A stretch of DNA of 64,000 bases from Sphingomonas sp. LM7 (GTDB lineage Bacteria > Pseudomonadota > Alphaproteobacteria > Sphingomonadales > Sphingomonadaceae). The notes below the pieces were generated by a model. The model had not been told where the DNA came from. It ran no database searches and saw only the letters and a program-made list of their open reading frames with translations. Of the stretch, positions 52,868 through 61,027 are shown in pieces (the first letter of the stretch is position 1; each line of letters begins with the position of its first letter). The position numbers and the translations under genes are program-made. The stretch spans positions 2,046,001-2,110,000 of the forward strand of contig NZ_CP019511.1 in assembly GCF_002002925.1 (NCBI RefSeq), written 5' to 3'.

Positions 52868-52953
52868 CCGTTCGCCCCGGCCTGTCGAAGGGCGGCCCTC
52901 CACGAGCGAGATGCTTGCGGCAAACCGCCCTTCGACAAGCTCGGGGCGAACGG
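52868..52953. repeat. Dispersed intergenic inverted repeat
   Basis: Arms of about 28 bases, CCGTTCGCCCCGGCCTGTCG... (52868-52895) and ...CGACAAGCTCGGGGCGAACGG (52925-52953), are nearly complementary around a 29-base centre. The CCCTTCGACAAGCTC-type palindrome is widespread in sphingomonad genomes. It separates hslO from the membrane-protein gene. Confidence 0.8.
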
Positions 52954-52971
52954 AGATTTTGGGTTCCGGGC

Positions 52972-53415
52972 CTAGATAGGACGCCGCGAGCTCGAAACAA
53001 CACGCTCGGTTCGCCGCGCCGCGAACCATGCCGCAACCCAGAACATCCAGCCGATAGTCAGTGCGGCGAGCCCGGCCCAGAGCAGCCGCTCGACCAGAAA
53101 CGCCAGGAAGAAGAATCGATTCAAATTTCCAGACAAGCTGTCGTCGGAAGGAAGGACGACGCCGACCCAATAGGAGCAGCTCACGGCTGCGAGAGCCAGC
53201 AAAGCGCTGAGCAGGATAAACCATAGCCCCGCACTTGCGATGCCAACGTGGCCAACGCTCGCGAGTTTAGCCACGGCGCCTGCATTCGCGGCGGCCACGA
53301 ACAACACGAGCAGCACTCCCGAATCCCCGCGAAATTCCTCATCGAAGAAAGCTGCGATCGCGAGCGCGACGGTCAGTATCAGAGCGGCGAACGCGATACT
53401 CCGGATTGCCGGCAT
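52972..53415 (-). CDS. Four-span membrane protein of unknown function
   Basis: The product is 147 residues with four hydrophobic segments (AFAALILTVALAIAAFF, VLLVLFVAAANAGAVA, GLWFILLSALLALAAVSCSYWVGVV and FFFLAFLVERLLWAGLAALTIGWMFWVAAWFA). No family recognised. ATG 53415 follows GGGGGCAGG. It lies nine bases after argF on the same strand and may ride on the argD-argF message. Slightly lower GC than its neighbours. Confidence 0.7.
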   Translation of the reverse strand: MPAIRSIAFAALILTVALAIAAFFDEEFRGDSGVLLVLFVAAANAGAVAKLASVGHVGIASAGLWFILLSALLALAAVSCSYWVGVVLPSDDSLSGNLNRFFFLAFLVERLLWAGLAALTIGWMFWVAAWFAARRTERVVSSSRRPI

Positions 53416-53424
53416 GCCTGCCCC

Positions 53425-54342
<918 letters not shown>

Positions 54343-54345
54343 CAG

Positions 54346-54484
54346 AATTCCTCCCTCGCGCAGCGGGGGAGGTGGCGCGCGAAGCGTGACGGAGGGGAAC
54401 CCTCCGCGGGCGATACGCTTGCGGCTACGCCCCCTCCACCATGCTGCGCATGGTCCCCCTCCCCCGCTTCGCGAGGGAGGAACA
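54346..54484. repeat. Large palindromic element between argD and argF
   Basis: Outer arms TTCCTCCCTCGCG... (from 54348) and ...CGCGAGGGAGGAA (to 54482) enclose further inverted pieces, including GGTGGAGGGGG-type matches and a CCATGCTGCGCATGG hairpin at 54438-54452. It is similar in style to the element at 20045-20240. It may modulate read-through from argD to argF. Confidence 0.75.
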
Positions 54485-54492
54485 CAACAATT

Positions 54493-55689
54493 CTAGTCAT
54501 CGCTCGGCGGCGCGAAGCTGCGCGCACCTGCGCTCAGCCGCTCGACGCACTCGGCGATGTGGCTCTCGTCGATGATCAGCGGCGGCAGTACGCGGAACAC
54601 GTTCTCGCCCGCCGCGACGGTGAGCAGCCCGTGATTGTCGCGCAGATGCGCCACGAAATCGCGCGATACTGCCGGGTCCTTCATCTTGATGCCGAGCATC
54701 AGCCCCTTGCCGCGGATCTCCTCGAACAAATGATCGTGGTTGGGGATCAGCTGCTCGAACGCCTGGCGGAGACGCTCGCCCATCGTGACGACATTCTCGA
54801 GGAAACCGTCCTCGGTCATCACGTCCAGCACCGCCTGCCCCGCCGCCATCGCCAGCGGATTGCCGCCATAGGTGGAGCCGTGCGTGCCGACCACCATGCC
54901 CTTGGCCGCTTCCTCGGTTGCCAGGCACGCGCCGAGCGGGAAGCCGCCGCCGATGCCCTTGGCCGCGGTCAGGATGTCTGGGGTAATGCCGTAATGCTCA
55001 TAGGCCCACATCTTGCCGGTGCGGCCGTAGCCGCACTGGATCTCGTCGAGCACCAGCAGCAGGCCGTGCTCGTCGCACGCCTTGCGCAGGCCCTGGATGA
55101 ATTCGGGAGTGCCCGCGGTCATCCCGCCTTCGCCCTGCACGGTCTCGACCAGGAAGCCGGCGGTCTCGTCGTCGATCAGCGCCAGCGCGGCTTCGAGATC
55201 GTTGAACTTCGCATAGGCAAAGCCCGGCAGCAGCGGCTCGAAGCCGTCGCGCATCTTGGGCTGGTCGGTCGCCGAGATCGCGCCGATCGAACGGCCGTGA
55301 AAGGCGTTCTTGAACGTGATCAGCTTGTGGCGCTGCGGGTTGCCGTTGACATAATGATAGCGGCGCGCGGTCTTGATCGCGCACTCGACTGCCTCGACCC
55401 CCGAATTGGTGAAGAACACCGTGTCGGCAAAGCTGTTGTCCACGATGCGCTGCGCCAGCGCCTCGCCCTGGGGGCTGCCATAAAGGTTGCTGACGTGCAT
55501 CAGCGTCGCGACCTGCTCCTGCAGCTTCGCGGTCAGATGCGGATGGCCATGGCCCAGCGCATTGACGGCGATCCCCGCGGCAAAGTCGAGATACTGCTCG
55601 CCACGCTCGCCATAGAGGTAGACGCCCTCGCCTCGCACCGGCCGCACGCCGCACCGCGGGTAAACGGGCATCAGCGGGGTGATAGGCAT
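54493..55689 (-). CDS. argD: Acetylornithine aminotransferase (class III PLP enzyme)
   Basis: The product is 398 residues. The PLP lysine lies in LTAAKGIGGGFPLGA, preceded by LLVLDEIQCGYGRTGKMWAYEHYGITPD. LDFAAGIAVNALGHGHP at the start and GKGLMLGIKM at the end fit ArgD. It makes N-acetylornithine from the semialdehyde. ATG 55689 has AAGGAGG upstream, so the frame extension to 55752 is leader. A promoter at 55773-55801 and a terminator-like hairpin in the leader suggest controlled expression. Confidence 0.95.
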   Translation of the reverse strand: MPITPLMPVYPRCGVRPVRGEGVYLYGERGEQYLDFAAGIAVNALGHGHPHLTAKLQEQVATLMHVSNLYGSPQGEALAQRIVDNSFADTVFFTNSGVEAVECAIKTARRYHYVNGNPQRHKLITFKNAFHGRSIGAISATDQPKMRDGFEPLLPGFAYAKFNDLEAALALIDDETAGFLVETVQGEGGMTAGTPEFIQGLRKACDEHGLLLVLDEIQCGYGRTGKMWAYEHYGITPDILTAAKGIGGGFPLGACLATEEAAKGMVVGTHGSTYGGNPLAMAAGQAVLDVMTEDGFLENVVTMGERLRQAFEQLIPNHDHLFEEIRGKGLMLGIKMKDPAVSRDFVAHLRDNHGLLTVAAGENVFRVLPPLIIDESHIAECVERLSAGARSFAPPSDD

Positions 55690-55738
55690 TGGTACAATCC
55701 TCCTTGGTCGAAAAAGCTGGGTGGAGCTCCAGAAACGC

Positions 55739-55763
55739 AAAAGGGCGGCCAACCGGACCGCCC
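55739..55763 (-). promoter_or_regulatory. Terminator-like hairpin in the argD leader
   Basis: On the minus strand GGGCGG (55763-55758) and CCGCCC (55748-55743) form a stem extended by about two pairs, followed directly by TTTT (55742-55739). It lies between the argD promoter and start, with no co-directional gene upstream that needs terminating. It may be an attenuator or a 5' stabilising hairpin. Confidence 0.55.
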
Positions 55764-55772
55764 GGAGCGGGT

Positions 55773-55801
55773 GTTTAGGGGCAGCGCCACACCGGCGTCA
55801 A
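55773..55801 (-). promoter_or_regulatory. Sigma-70-type promoter of argD
   Basis: On the minus strand TTGACG (55801-55796) and CTAAAC (55778-55773) are 17 bases apart. Transcription would start near 55766, just before the hairpin. Confidence 0.6.
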
Positions 55802-55887
55802 TAATCCTTTGGCGGTGGGCCATGCCAGCGCCGCATGGGCCGGGATCGTTTCGCCGCCGCCATGGGTTTGGTCCCACGGAGAGAGCG

Positions 55888-56610
55888 ATGCCCGCGATAC
55901 TGGAAAAATGGCAAGTCGGCCCCCACGGCCCGCTGGTTGAACTCGACGAGGGCCTGCTGACGGTCACCGGCGAGATCGTGATGCCACTCGGGCGCTTCCC
56001 GCGGCGGATGACGGTGATCGCACTGGAAGACGGCGGCACGGCGATCTGGAGCGCGATCGCGCTGCGCGAGCCCGAGATGGCGCGGATCGAGGCCCTGGGG
56101 CGCCCGCGCTTCCTGATCGTCCCCAACCAGGCGCACCGGCTCGATAGCCGGATCTGGAAGCAGCGCTACCCCGACATGAAGGTGCTCGCCCCGCCCAGCG
56201 CCCGCGACCAAGTGGCGCAGGCCGTGCCGGTCGATGCGACGGTGGACATCATCGGCGATCCCGCAATCGTCTTTGCCAAGATCGCCGGTGCCCGGCTCGA
56301 CGAATTTGCACTGCAGGTGCACCGCCCCGACGGCACCAACCTGATCCTCAACGATGTGATCGGCCATGTCCGCCATCCGCACGGGATCGGCGCGTGGATC
56401 ATGGCGCGGCTGATGGGCTTCGGCGTCCACGGCCCGCGCGTGCCGCGGATCGTCAGGCGGATGATGATCGGCGATTCCAGGGCGCTGGCAGCGCAGCTCC
56501 GCGACTGGGCGGCGATCCCCGACCTCAAGCGGATCATCGTCAGCCATGGCGACCCGATCGAAGACGACCCCGCAGCCGCGCTGCGCAAGGTCGCCGACAG
56601 TCTGGACTAG
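55888..56610 (+). CDS. DUF4336 family protein (beta-lactamase-fold-like)
   Basis: The product is 240 residues. EKWQVGPHGPLVELDEGLLTVTGEIVMPLGRFPRRMTVI, the IWSAIALREPEMARIEALG strand, FLIVPNQAHRLDSRIWKQRYPDMKVLAPP and a late IVSHGDPIEDDP match DUF4336. The family is thought to have a metallo-beta-lactamase-like fold; no reaction is established. ATG 55888 follows GGAGAGAG. The open frame to 53938 is antisense shadow. The stop overlaps the convergent permease gene by four bases. Confidence 0.85.
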   Translation: MPAILEKWQVGPHGPLVELDEGLLTVTGEIVMPLGRFPRRMTVIALEDGGTAIWSAIALREPEMARIEALGRPRFLIVPNQAHRLDSRIWKQRYPDMKVLAPPSARDQVAQAVPVDATVDIIGDPAIVFAKIAGARLDEFALQVHRPDGTNLILNDVIGHVRHPHGIGAWIMARLMGFGVHGPRVPRIVRRMMIGDSRALAAQLRDWAAIPDLKRIIVSHGDPIEDDPAAALRKVADSLD

Positions 56611-57449
56611 TTCTTCAAATTCCAGCCGTTGCGCAGCAGCAGGTAGCAGACCAGCCCGAGCACCATATCGATCGCCAGGATGATCAGGCTGCCGGTCAGG
56701 ATCGGCGAATCGGCGACGCCGAGGAAGCCGTAGCGGAAGCCCGAAATGATGTAGAAGAACGGGTTGAGGTGACTGATCGTCTGGAACACGGGCGACAGCT
56801 TGTCGACCGAGTAGAAGGTGCCCGACAGCAACGACAGCGGCGCGACGACGAAGTTGCTCACCGCCGCGGCATGATCGAACTTCTCCGCCCAGATCGATGT
56901 CAGCACCCCGAGCAGCGACAGGAACAGCGCGCCGAGGAAGCCGAACCACAGGATCGCCCAGAAATGCCGCGGCGTGACATCGACGCCCGGCCACAGCAGC
57001 ATCGCCAGCCACACCGCCGCGCCGACGCAGAATGCCCGCGTCACTGCCCCGCCGCACAGCCCGGCGAGCAGCTCGCCGGTCGAAAGCGGCGGCATCAGGT
57101 AATCGACGATCGTCCCCTGGATCTTGCCGACGAGCAGCGAGAAGCTCGAATTGGCGAAGGCGTTCTGCAGCATTCCCATCACGATCAGCCCCGGCGCGAT
57201 GAAATCGGCGAAGTGAATCGGATGCCCCTGCAGCTCGACCGTGCGTCCGCCGCCACCCAATGCGACGGTGAAGATCACCAGAAACAGCAGCGTCGTGACT
57301 GCCGGTGCCCAGATCGTCTGGAGCTGCACCTTGAAGAAACGCCGCACCTCCTTGATATAGAGCGTACGCAATCCCCCCCAGTTCACGTTGCGAATCACCG
57401 GAACGCCGGGCTCGGGGAGGGTATGACCGGTTTCGGGGTGGCTGCTCAT
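56607..57449 (-). CDS. ABC-2-type transporter permease
   Basis: The product is 280 residues with six hydrophobic spans. LRTLYIKEVRRFFKVQLQTIWAPAVTTLLFLVIFTVAL, the IAPGLIVMGMLQNAFANSSFSLLVGKIQGTIVDYLMPPLS loop and the SGTFYSVDKLSPVFQTISHLNPFFYIISGFRYG segment are typical of NodJ-like ABC-2 permeases. No ATPase gene is adjacent, so its partner is elsewhere. I chose ATG 57449; the frame extension upstream covers gcrA antisense. Confidence 0.88.
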   Translation of the reverse strand: MSSHPETGHTLPEPGVPVIRNVNWGGLRTLYIKEVRRFFKVQLQTIWAPAVTTLLFLVIFTVALGGGGRTVELQGHPIHFADFIAPGLIVMGMLQNAFANSSFSLLVGKIQGTIVDYLMPPLSTGELLAGLCGGAVTRAFCVGAAVWLAMLLWPGVDVTPRHFWAILWFGFLGALFLSLLGVLTSIWAEKFDHAAAVSNFVVAPLSLLSGTFYSVDKLSPVFQTISHLNPFFYIISGFRYGFLGVADSPILTGSLIILAIDMVLGLVCYLLLRNGWNLKN

Positions 57450-57501
57450 CGCGTGTTCGCGTAAACGCTGCCCGCGCCGCCCGCAAGTTGAAGGAAGTGA
57501 C

Positions 57502-58185
57502 GTGAGCTGGACCGAAGAGCGTATCGATACGCTGAAGAAGATGTGGGACAGCGGCCTGACCGCCACCCAGATCGCCGAGGAGCTCGGCGGCGTGTCGCGC
57601 AATGCCGTGATCGGCAAGGCGCACCGGCTGGGTCTCCAGTCGCGCCCGTCGCCGGTCAAGCCCAACGAACCCAAGGCGGCCGCCGCGGCAACCGAGCCGG
57701 CTGCGCCCAAGCCCGCCGCGCCTGCCGCACCGCCACCGCCGCCCAAGCCCCCGGTAGCCGCCGCCCCGCCGCGCGCGCCCGCCGCGCCGGCCGAGCCTTC
57801 GGATAGCGACGCCGCGCCCGCAGCGGATGCCAAGCCGGACACACCCGCACCTGTGCTCCGCTCCGTCGGCCCCGGCGGCTTTCTCCGCCAGAACCCGGGC
57901 GAACAGTCCGCACCGATCACCCCGGCACCGCCGCGCCGTCTGGTTCCGGCCAAGCCGAGCGAGGCGATCGCAGGCAAGACCGGGCTGCTCGATCTCAACG
58001 ACCGCATCTGCAAATGGCCGCTCGGCCATCCCGGCGAGCCCGACTTCCACTTCTGTGGCGACAAAGTGAACCCGGGCTTCCCCTATTGTGTCGCGCATTG
58101 CGGCCACGCCTATCAGGCGCAGCTTCCGCGCCGCGATCGCCGGCCGCCGCCGCCGCTGCCGTTCGGCGGCCCGCGGGTTCGCTGA
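57502..58185 (+). CDS. gcrA: Cell-cycle regulator GcrA
   Basis: The product is 227 residues from GTG 57502. The N-terminal DNA-binding helix-turn-helix is SWTEERIDTLKKMWDSGLTATQIAEELGG..VSRNAVIGKAHRLGL. A Pro/Ala-rich linker of about 90 residues follows, then a C-terminal sigma-interaction part with DLNDRICKWPLGHPGEPDFHFCGDKVNPGFPYC. GcrA works with sigma-70 and CcrM methylation to set the cell cycle in alphaproteobacteria. It is longer than Caulobacter GcrA (about 170). Confidence 0.93.
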   Translation: MSWTEERIDTLKKMWDSGLTATQIAEELGGVSRNAVIGKAHRLGLQSRPSPVKPNEPKAAAAATEPAAPKPAAPAAPPPPPKPPVAAAPPRAPAAPAEPSDSDAAPAADAKPDTPAPVLRSVGPGGFLRQNPGEQSAPITPAPPRRLVPAKPSEAIAGKTGLLDLNDRICKWPLGHPGEPDFHFCGDKVNPGFPYCVAHCGHAYQAQLPRRDRRPPPPLPFGGPRVR

Positions 58186-58203
58186 TCCAGTCCTGAAGTT
58201 CGC

Positions 58204-58238
58204 ATCGCCCCGGAACCCGTTTCCGGGGCGATCGCTTT
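58204..58238 (+). terminator. Rho-independent terminator after gcrA
   Basis: ATCGCCCCGGAA (58204-58215) pairs perfectly with TTCCGGGGCGAT (58221-58232) across five bases, followed by a TTTT run (58235-58238). Confidence 0.88.
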
Positions 58239-58267
58239 TGGGGCGTCGGTGATAGTGGGAGACGCGA

Positions 58268-59263
58268 ATGTTGCGCATTGGATTGGCCCTGGCGCTGCTG
58301 GGCTCGCCGCTCGCCGCATTCGCGCAGACACCCGACTATGGCGCCGATCTCGAGCGCTTCGACTATCCCTATCCGGTCCAATGGTTCGAGACCCGCTCGC
58401 AGGGCGCGCCGGTGCGGATGGCGTATCTCGACGTCCGCCCGAACGCCGAACCCCGCGCCACGATCGTGCTGCTCCACGGCAAGAATTTCTGCGCCGCGAC
58501 CTGGGGCGACACGATCCGCGGGCTCGTCGCACGCGGCTACCGCGTGGTTGCGCCCGACCAGATCGGCTTCTGCAAATCATCCAAGCCGGCGGGCTATCAA
58601 TACAGCTTCCACGCGCTCGCCACACTGACCGCGCATCTGCTCGACCAGGCCGGCGCGCCCGGCAAGATCGTGCTTGTCGGCCATTCGACCGGCGGGGTGC
58701 TGGCAACGCGCTTCGCGCTGCTCCATCCTGATCGCGTATCCAAGCTCGTCCTGGTCAACCCGCTGGGGCTCAACGACACGCTGGCCGAGGGCGTGCCCTA
58801 TACTCCGCTCGACGGGCTGCGCGCCGAAGAAGCCAAGACCAACGCCGCGTCGATCAAGACCTATCAGCAGCGTAACTATTACAACGGCCAGTGGCGCCCC
58901 GCCTATGACCACTGGGTGGCGATGCTGGCCGGCCAATATGCGAGTAAGCGCGGCGACACCGTGCGCGAGGCACAGGCCCGCCTCTCGGACATGATCCAGA
59001 CCCAGCCGGTCGCCGCCGAGCTAGGCCGGGTACGCACGACGACCACCTTGATCATCGGCCAGACCGACAACACCGCCTTCCGCGCCAACACCGCGCCCGA
59101 GGCGATCCGCGCCAATATCCGCACCGTGCCACAGGCGGCCGAAACCGCGGTAAAGGCGTTCCCCGACGCGCGGCTGGTGCGGCTCGACGGGCTCGGTCAT
59201 TCGCCGCAGGTCGAGGATTCGGAGCGCTTCCTCGAAGCGCTCGATGGCGCGCTCAGCCGATGA
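58268..59263 (+). CDS. Secreted alpha/beta-fold hydrolase
   Basis: The product is 331 residues. A signal peptide ends at SPLAAFAQ. IVLLHGKNFCAATWGDTIRGL gives the oxyanion loop, VGHSTGGVLATRFAL holds the nucleophile serine, and GLGHSPQVED the histidine; the acid is probably in LIIGQTDNTAF. Substrate unknown; esters or epoxides are typical for the group. Likely periplasmic. Single gene with strong separation from gcrA. Confidence 0.88.
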   Translation: MLRIGLALALLGSPLAAFAQTPDYGADLERFDYPYPVQWFETRSQGAPVRMAYLDVRPNAEPRATIVLLHGKNFCAATWGDTIRGLVARGYRVVAPDQIGFCKSSKPAGYQYSFHALATLTAHLLDQAGAPGKIVLVGHSTGGVLATRFALLHPDRVSKLVLVNPLGLNDTLAEGVPYTPLDGLRAEEAKTNAASIKTYQQRNYYNGQWRPAYDHWVAMLAGQYASKRGDTVREAQARLSDMIQTQPVAAELGRVRTTTTLIIGQTDNTAFRANTAPEAIRANIRTVPQAAETAVKAFPDARLVRLDGLGHSPQVEDSERFLEALDGALSR

Positions 59264-59275
59264 GGCGAGCGGGTT

Positions 59276-59650
59276 TCAACCGTCCGGCGTAAACAGTCCC
59301 TGCAGTCCGACAAGGATCGCGATAATCCCGAAGATTGCGAGTATAAGCCCCTTGCCGGTGGTGCCGCTCTGCTCGGCGGGCTGGCCGGTGAGCCGGTCCC
59401 ACAGCAGTGCGAGACCGACGCCGATCGCGACGATTTCGAAGTGGAAGACGTGCGGCCCGCTGGTCAGGTGGACGATCAGATAATAGCCGCCGGTCGCCAG
59501 CGCGACGATACCGACGATCCAGGCGAACGGCGCGAGCCTGCCTGCAAAGCGCGCGAGATCGTCGCCGATACGCGGCGATTGCGCGAGCAGCGCGATGGCG
59601 AGCAGGAAGCCGCCGAGGATGTTGGCCAGGTCCAGGAGCAGTGCGATCAT
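59276..59650 (-). CDS. Small four-span membrane protein
   Basis: The product is 124 residues from ATG 59650 (an alternative start at 59689 adds 13 residues). Four hydrophobic segments are visible, including LLLDLANILGGFLLAIALLA, FAWIVGIVALATGGYYLIV and GLILAIFGIIAILVGLQGLF. No family recognised. It is divergent from the small gene at 59782, and the LexA-like box lies between them, 67 bases upstream of this start, so it may share that control. Confidence 0.7.
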   Translation of the reverse strand: MIALLLDLANILGGFLLAIALLAQSPRIGDDLARFAGRLAPFAWIVGIVALATGGYYLIVHLTSGPHVFHFEIVAIGVGLALLWDRLTGQPAEQSGTTGKGLILAIFGIIAILVGLQGLFTPDG

Positions 59651-59716
59651 GCCGGCCCCAACGTCGCCCGCCGCCTTTGGCTCCGGCATCGAACCCCTGG
59701 CGCGCATGGAACCACA

Positions 59717-59731
59717 AAGTTCTCTTTTTGT
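59717..59731. promoter_or_regulatory. LexA (SOS) box, GTTC-N7-GTTC
   Basis: GTTCTCTTTTTGTTC is an exact match to the alphaproteobacterial LexA direct-repeat motif GTTC-N7-GTTC. It lies between two divergent small genes, 51 bases before the start at 59782 and 67 before that at 59650. By chance one such match is expected every several tens of kb, so position matters here. Confidence 0.6.
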
Positions 59732-59781
59732 TCTTTTCTTGTGCGCTTCCTGATGGTAGGAAGGGCGCTAGGAGATTTGCC

Positions 59782-59949
59782 ATGTATGTACAGCCCGGCG
59801 AATGGTCGAACCTCGGCGAGCCCCGTGCTCCCGAAGCGCGCAGCATCGGCAGTATCTTGAGCGAGATGCGCGAATTCGCCGCGCTCCGCGCAGGCCGCCC
59901 GCAGCGGCGCGCACGCTCTGCGCGGCAGTCGGGCAGGGTTTCAGCCTGA
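59782..59949 (+). CDS. 55-residue protein, candidate SOS-induced small gene
   Basis: The product is 55 residues: MYVQPGEWSNLGEPRAPEAR, then a helical IGSILSEMREFAALRAG and a strongly basic tail. AGGAG (59770-59774) is well placed before ATG 59782. No family recognised. A LexA-type box 51 bases upstream suggests induction by DNA damage. Size, a basic tail and this position fit a small regulator or cell-division inhibitor, but there is no direct evidence. A perfect palindrome follows. Confidence 0.65.
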   Translation: MYVQPGEWSNLGEPRAPEARSIGSILSEMREFAALRAGRPQRRARSARQSGRVSA

Positions 59950-59970
59950 CGCGCTTGCCGCATGCGAACA

Positions 59971-59996
59971 CGGCCGGCGGAGCGCTCCGCCGGCCG
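59971..59996. terminator. 26-bp perfect palindrome, bidirectional
   Basis: The 13-base half CGGCCGGCGGAGC is exactly mirrored by GCTCCGCCGGCCG. It lies between the 55-residue gene and the convergent outer-membrane protein gene. T-runs are absent, so it is inferred to act as a terminator or RNA stabiliser. Confidence 0.5.
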
Positions 59997-60020
59997 CGCA
60001 CCCGGGCAATGCCCGATCGG

Positions 60021-60854
60021 TTAGAAGCGGTATGCGGCGGTCGCGCGCACGCCGTGATGGTCGAAGCTGGTGTCGCTACGGCGGAAATCGGTGCCGCCTG
60101 CACCCGCGAGCAGGAACGGGTTGGAAGCCGGGGCCGTGCCGGCGCCGACACGAACGCGGGCATCGTCGTCGTTATAGCGGGTGTAGAGATATTCCACGCC
60201 GACCGAGAAGTTCGAACCGACCTTCTGCTCGATGCCGCCGCCGGCCGCCCAGCCCCAGGCGTCGGACTTGTCGCTCGCCGTGAAGCTGTTGGCGGTGTTG
60301 GTCGTCGCGAAGCTGTTGTCGATCTTGGCATAGGCGCCGCCGCCGGTGCCGTAGATCAATGTCCGGCCGCCCAGCGCATAGCCCGCGCGCAGGCGCAGCC
60401 CGGCGTTCCAGTCGATCTCGCGCGTCATCGTGTAGCTGGCGGGCGTCGTGCTATAGGCCGTGACGCTGTCGCGCAGTTCGTTGCGGCCGATCTCGCCGAC
60501 GGCGCCGATCACGAAATTGCCCGACTGGATGTCCCAGCCGAGGCGCGCGGCATATTGGGTACGATTGCCGTCGTCGCGGCAGCCGGTGCGCGTGGCCGAA
60601 GTGGCCGCGCCGTTGCAGAAGCCGGGCGCGAAGGCGTCGGCGTTCGCCGGCGGCGCAGTCACCACGGTGTCGCCAAAGCTGCCGTTGAGGTCGCGGTCGA
60701 ACTCGATTCGCTCGCCGCCCTGCTTGCCGGGAATCGAAAGGCCGAGCGATCCGCCGACATAGGGGCCGTTGAACTCGGCATCCTGCGCAAGCGCAGGCAT
60801 GGCGGCAACGGAAAGGGTCAGCGCGGAAGCGCTGAGCAGTGTACGCAGATACAT
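60021..60854 (-). CDS. Outer-membrane beta-barrel protein (OmpA-like 8-strand type)
   Basis: The product is 277 residues. A signal peptide (LLSASALTLSVAAMPALAQ) precedes FNGPYVGGSLGLS, the start of a small barrel. Alternating strands such as IDWNAGLRLRAGYALGG, WGWAAGGGIEQKVGSNFSVGVEYLYTRY and the C-terminal DHHGVRATAAYRF with a final Phe are typical of porin-family, opacity-type proteins. Function may be structural or adhesive. ATG 60854 has GGAGTTCTCC-type leader upstream. Confidence 0.87.
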   Translation of the reverse strand: MYLRTLLSASALTLSVAAMPALAQDAEFNGPYVGGSLGLSIPGKQGGERIEFDRDLNGSFGDTVVTAPPANADAFAPGFCNGAATSATRTGCRDDGNRTQYAARLGWDIQSGNFVIGAVGEIGRNELRDSVTAYSTTPASYTMTREIDWNAGLRLRAGYALGGRTLIYGTGGGAYAKIDNSFATTNTANSFTASDKSDAWGWAAGGGIEQKVGSNFSVGVEYLYTRYNDDDARVRVGAGTAPASNPFLLAGAGGTDFRRSDTSFDHHGVRATAAYRF

Positions 60855-61027
60855 GGAGAACTCCGGTTTACGATACTGGACAGTGGTAACTCTCGGAACT
60901 CGCGTCCTTTCCTCCGTTCGTCGCATTGCAACATTTTGTTACCGAAGCCCGCCGGCCCGCCGCGCCCGCCGATGGCCGTCGCGCCGCGCCCTTGCCCGCC
61001 CCCCTTCCGCAGGCCATAGCTGATACC

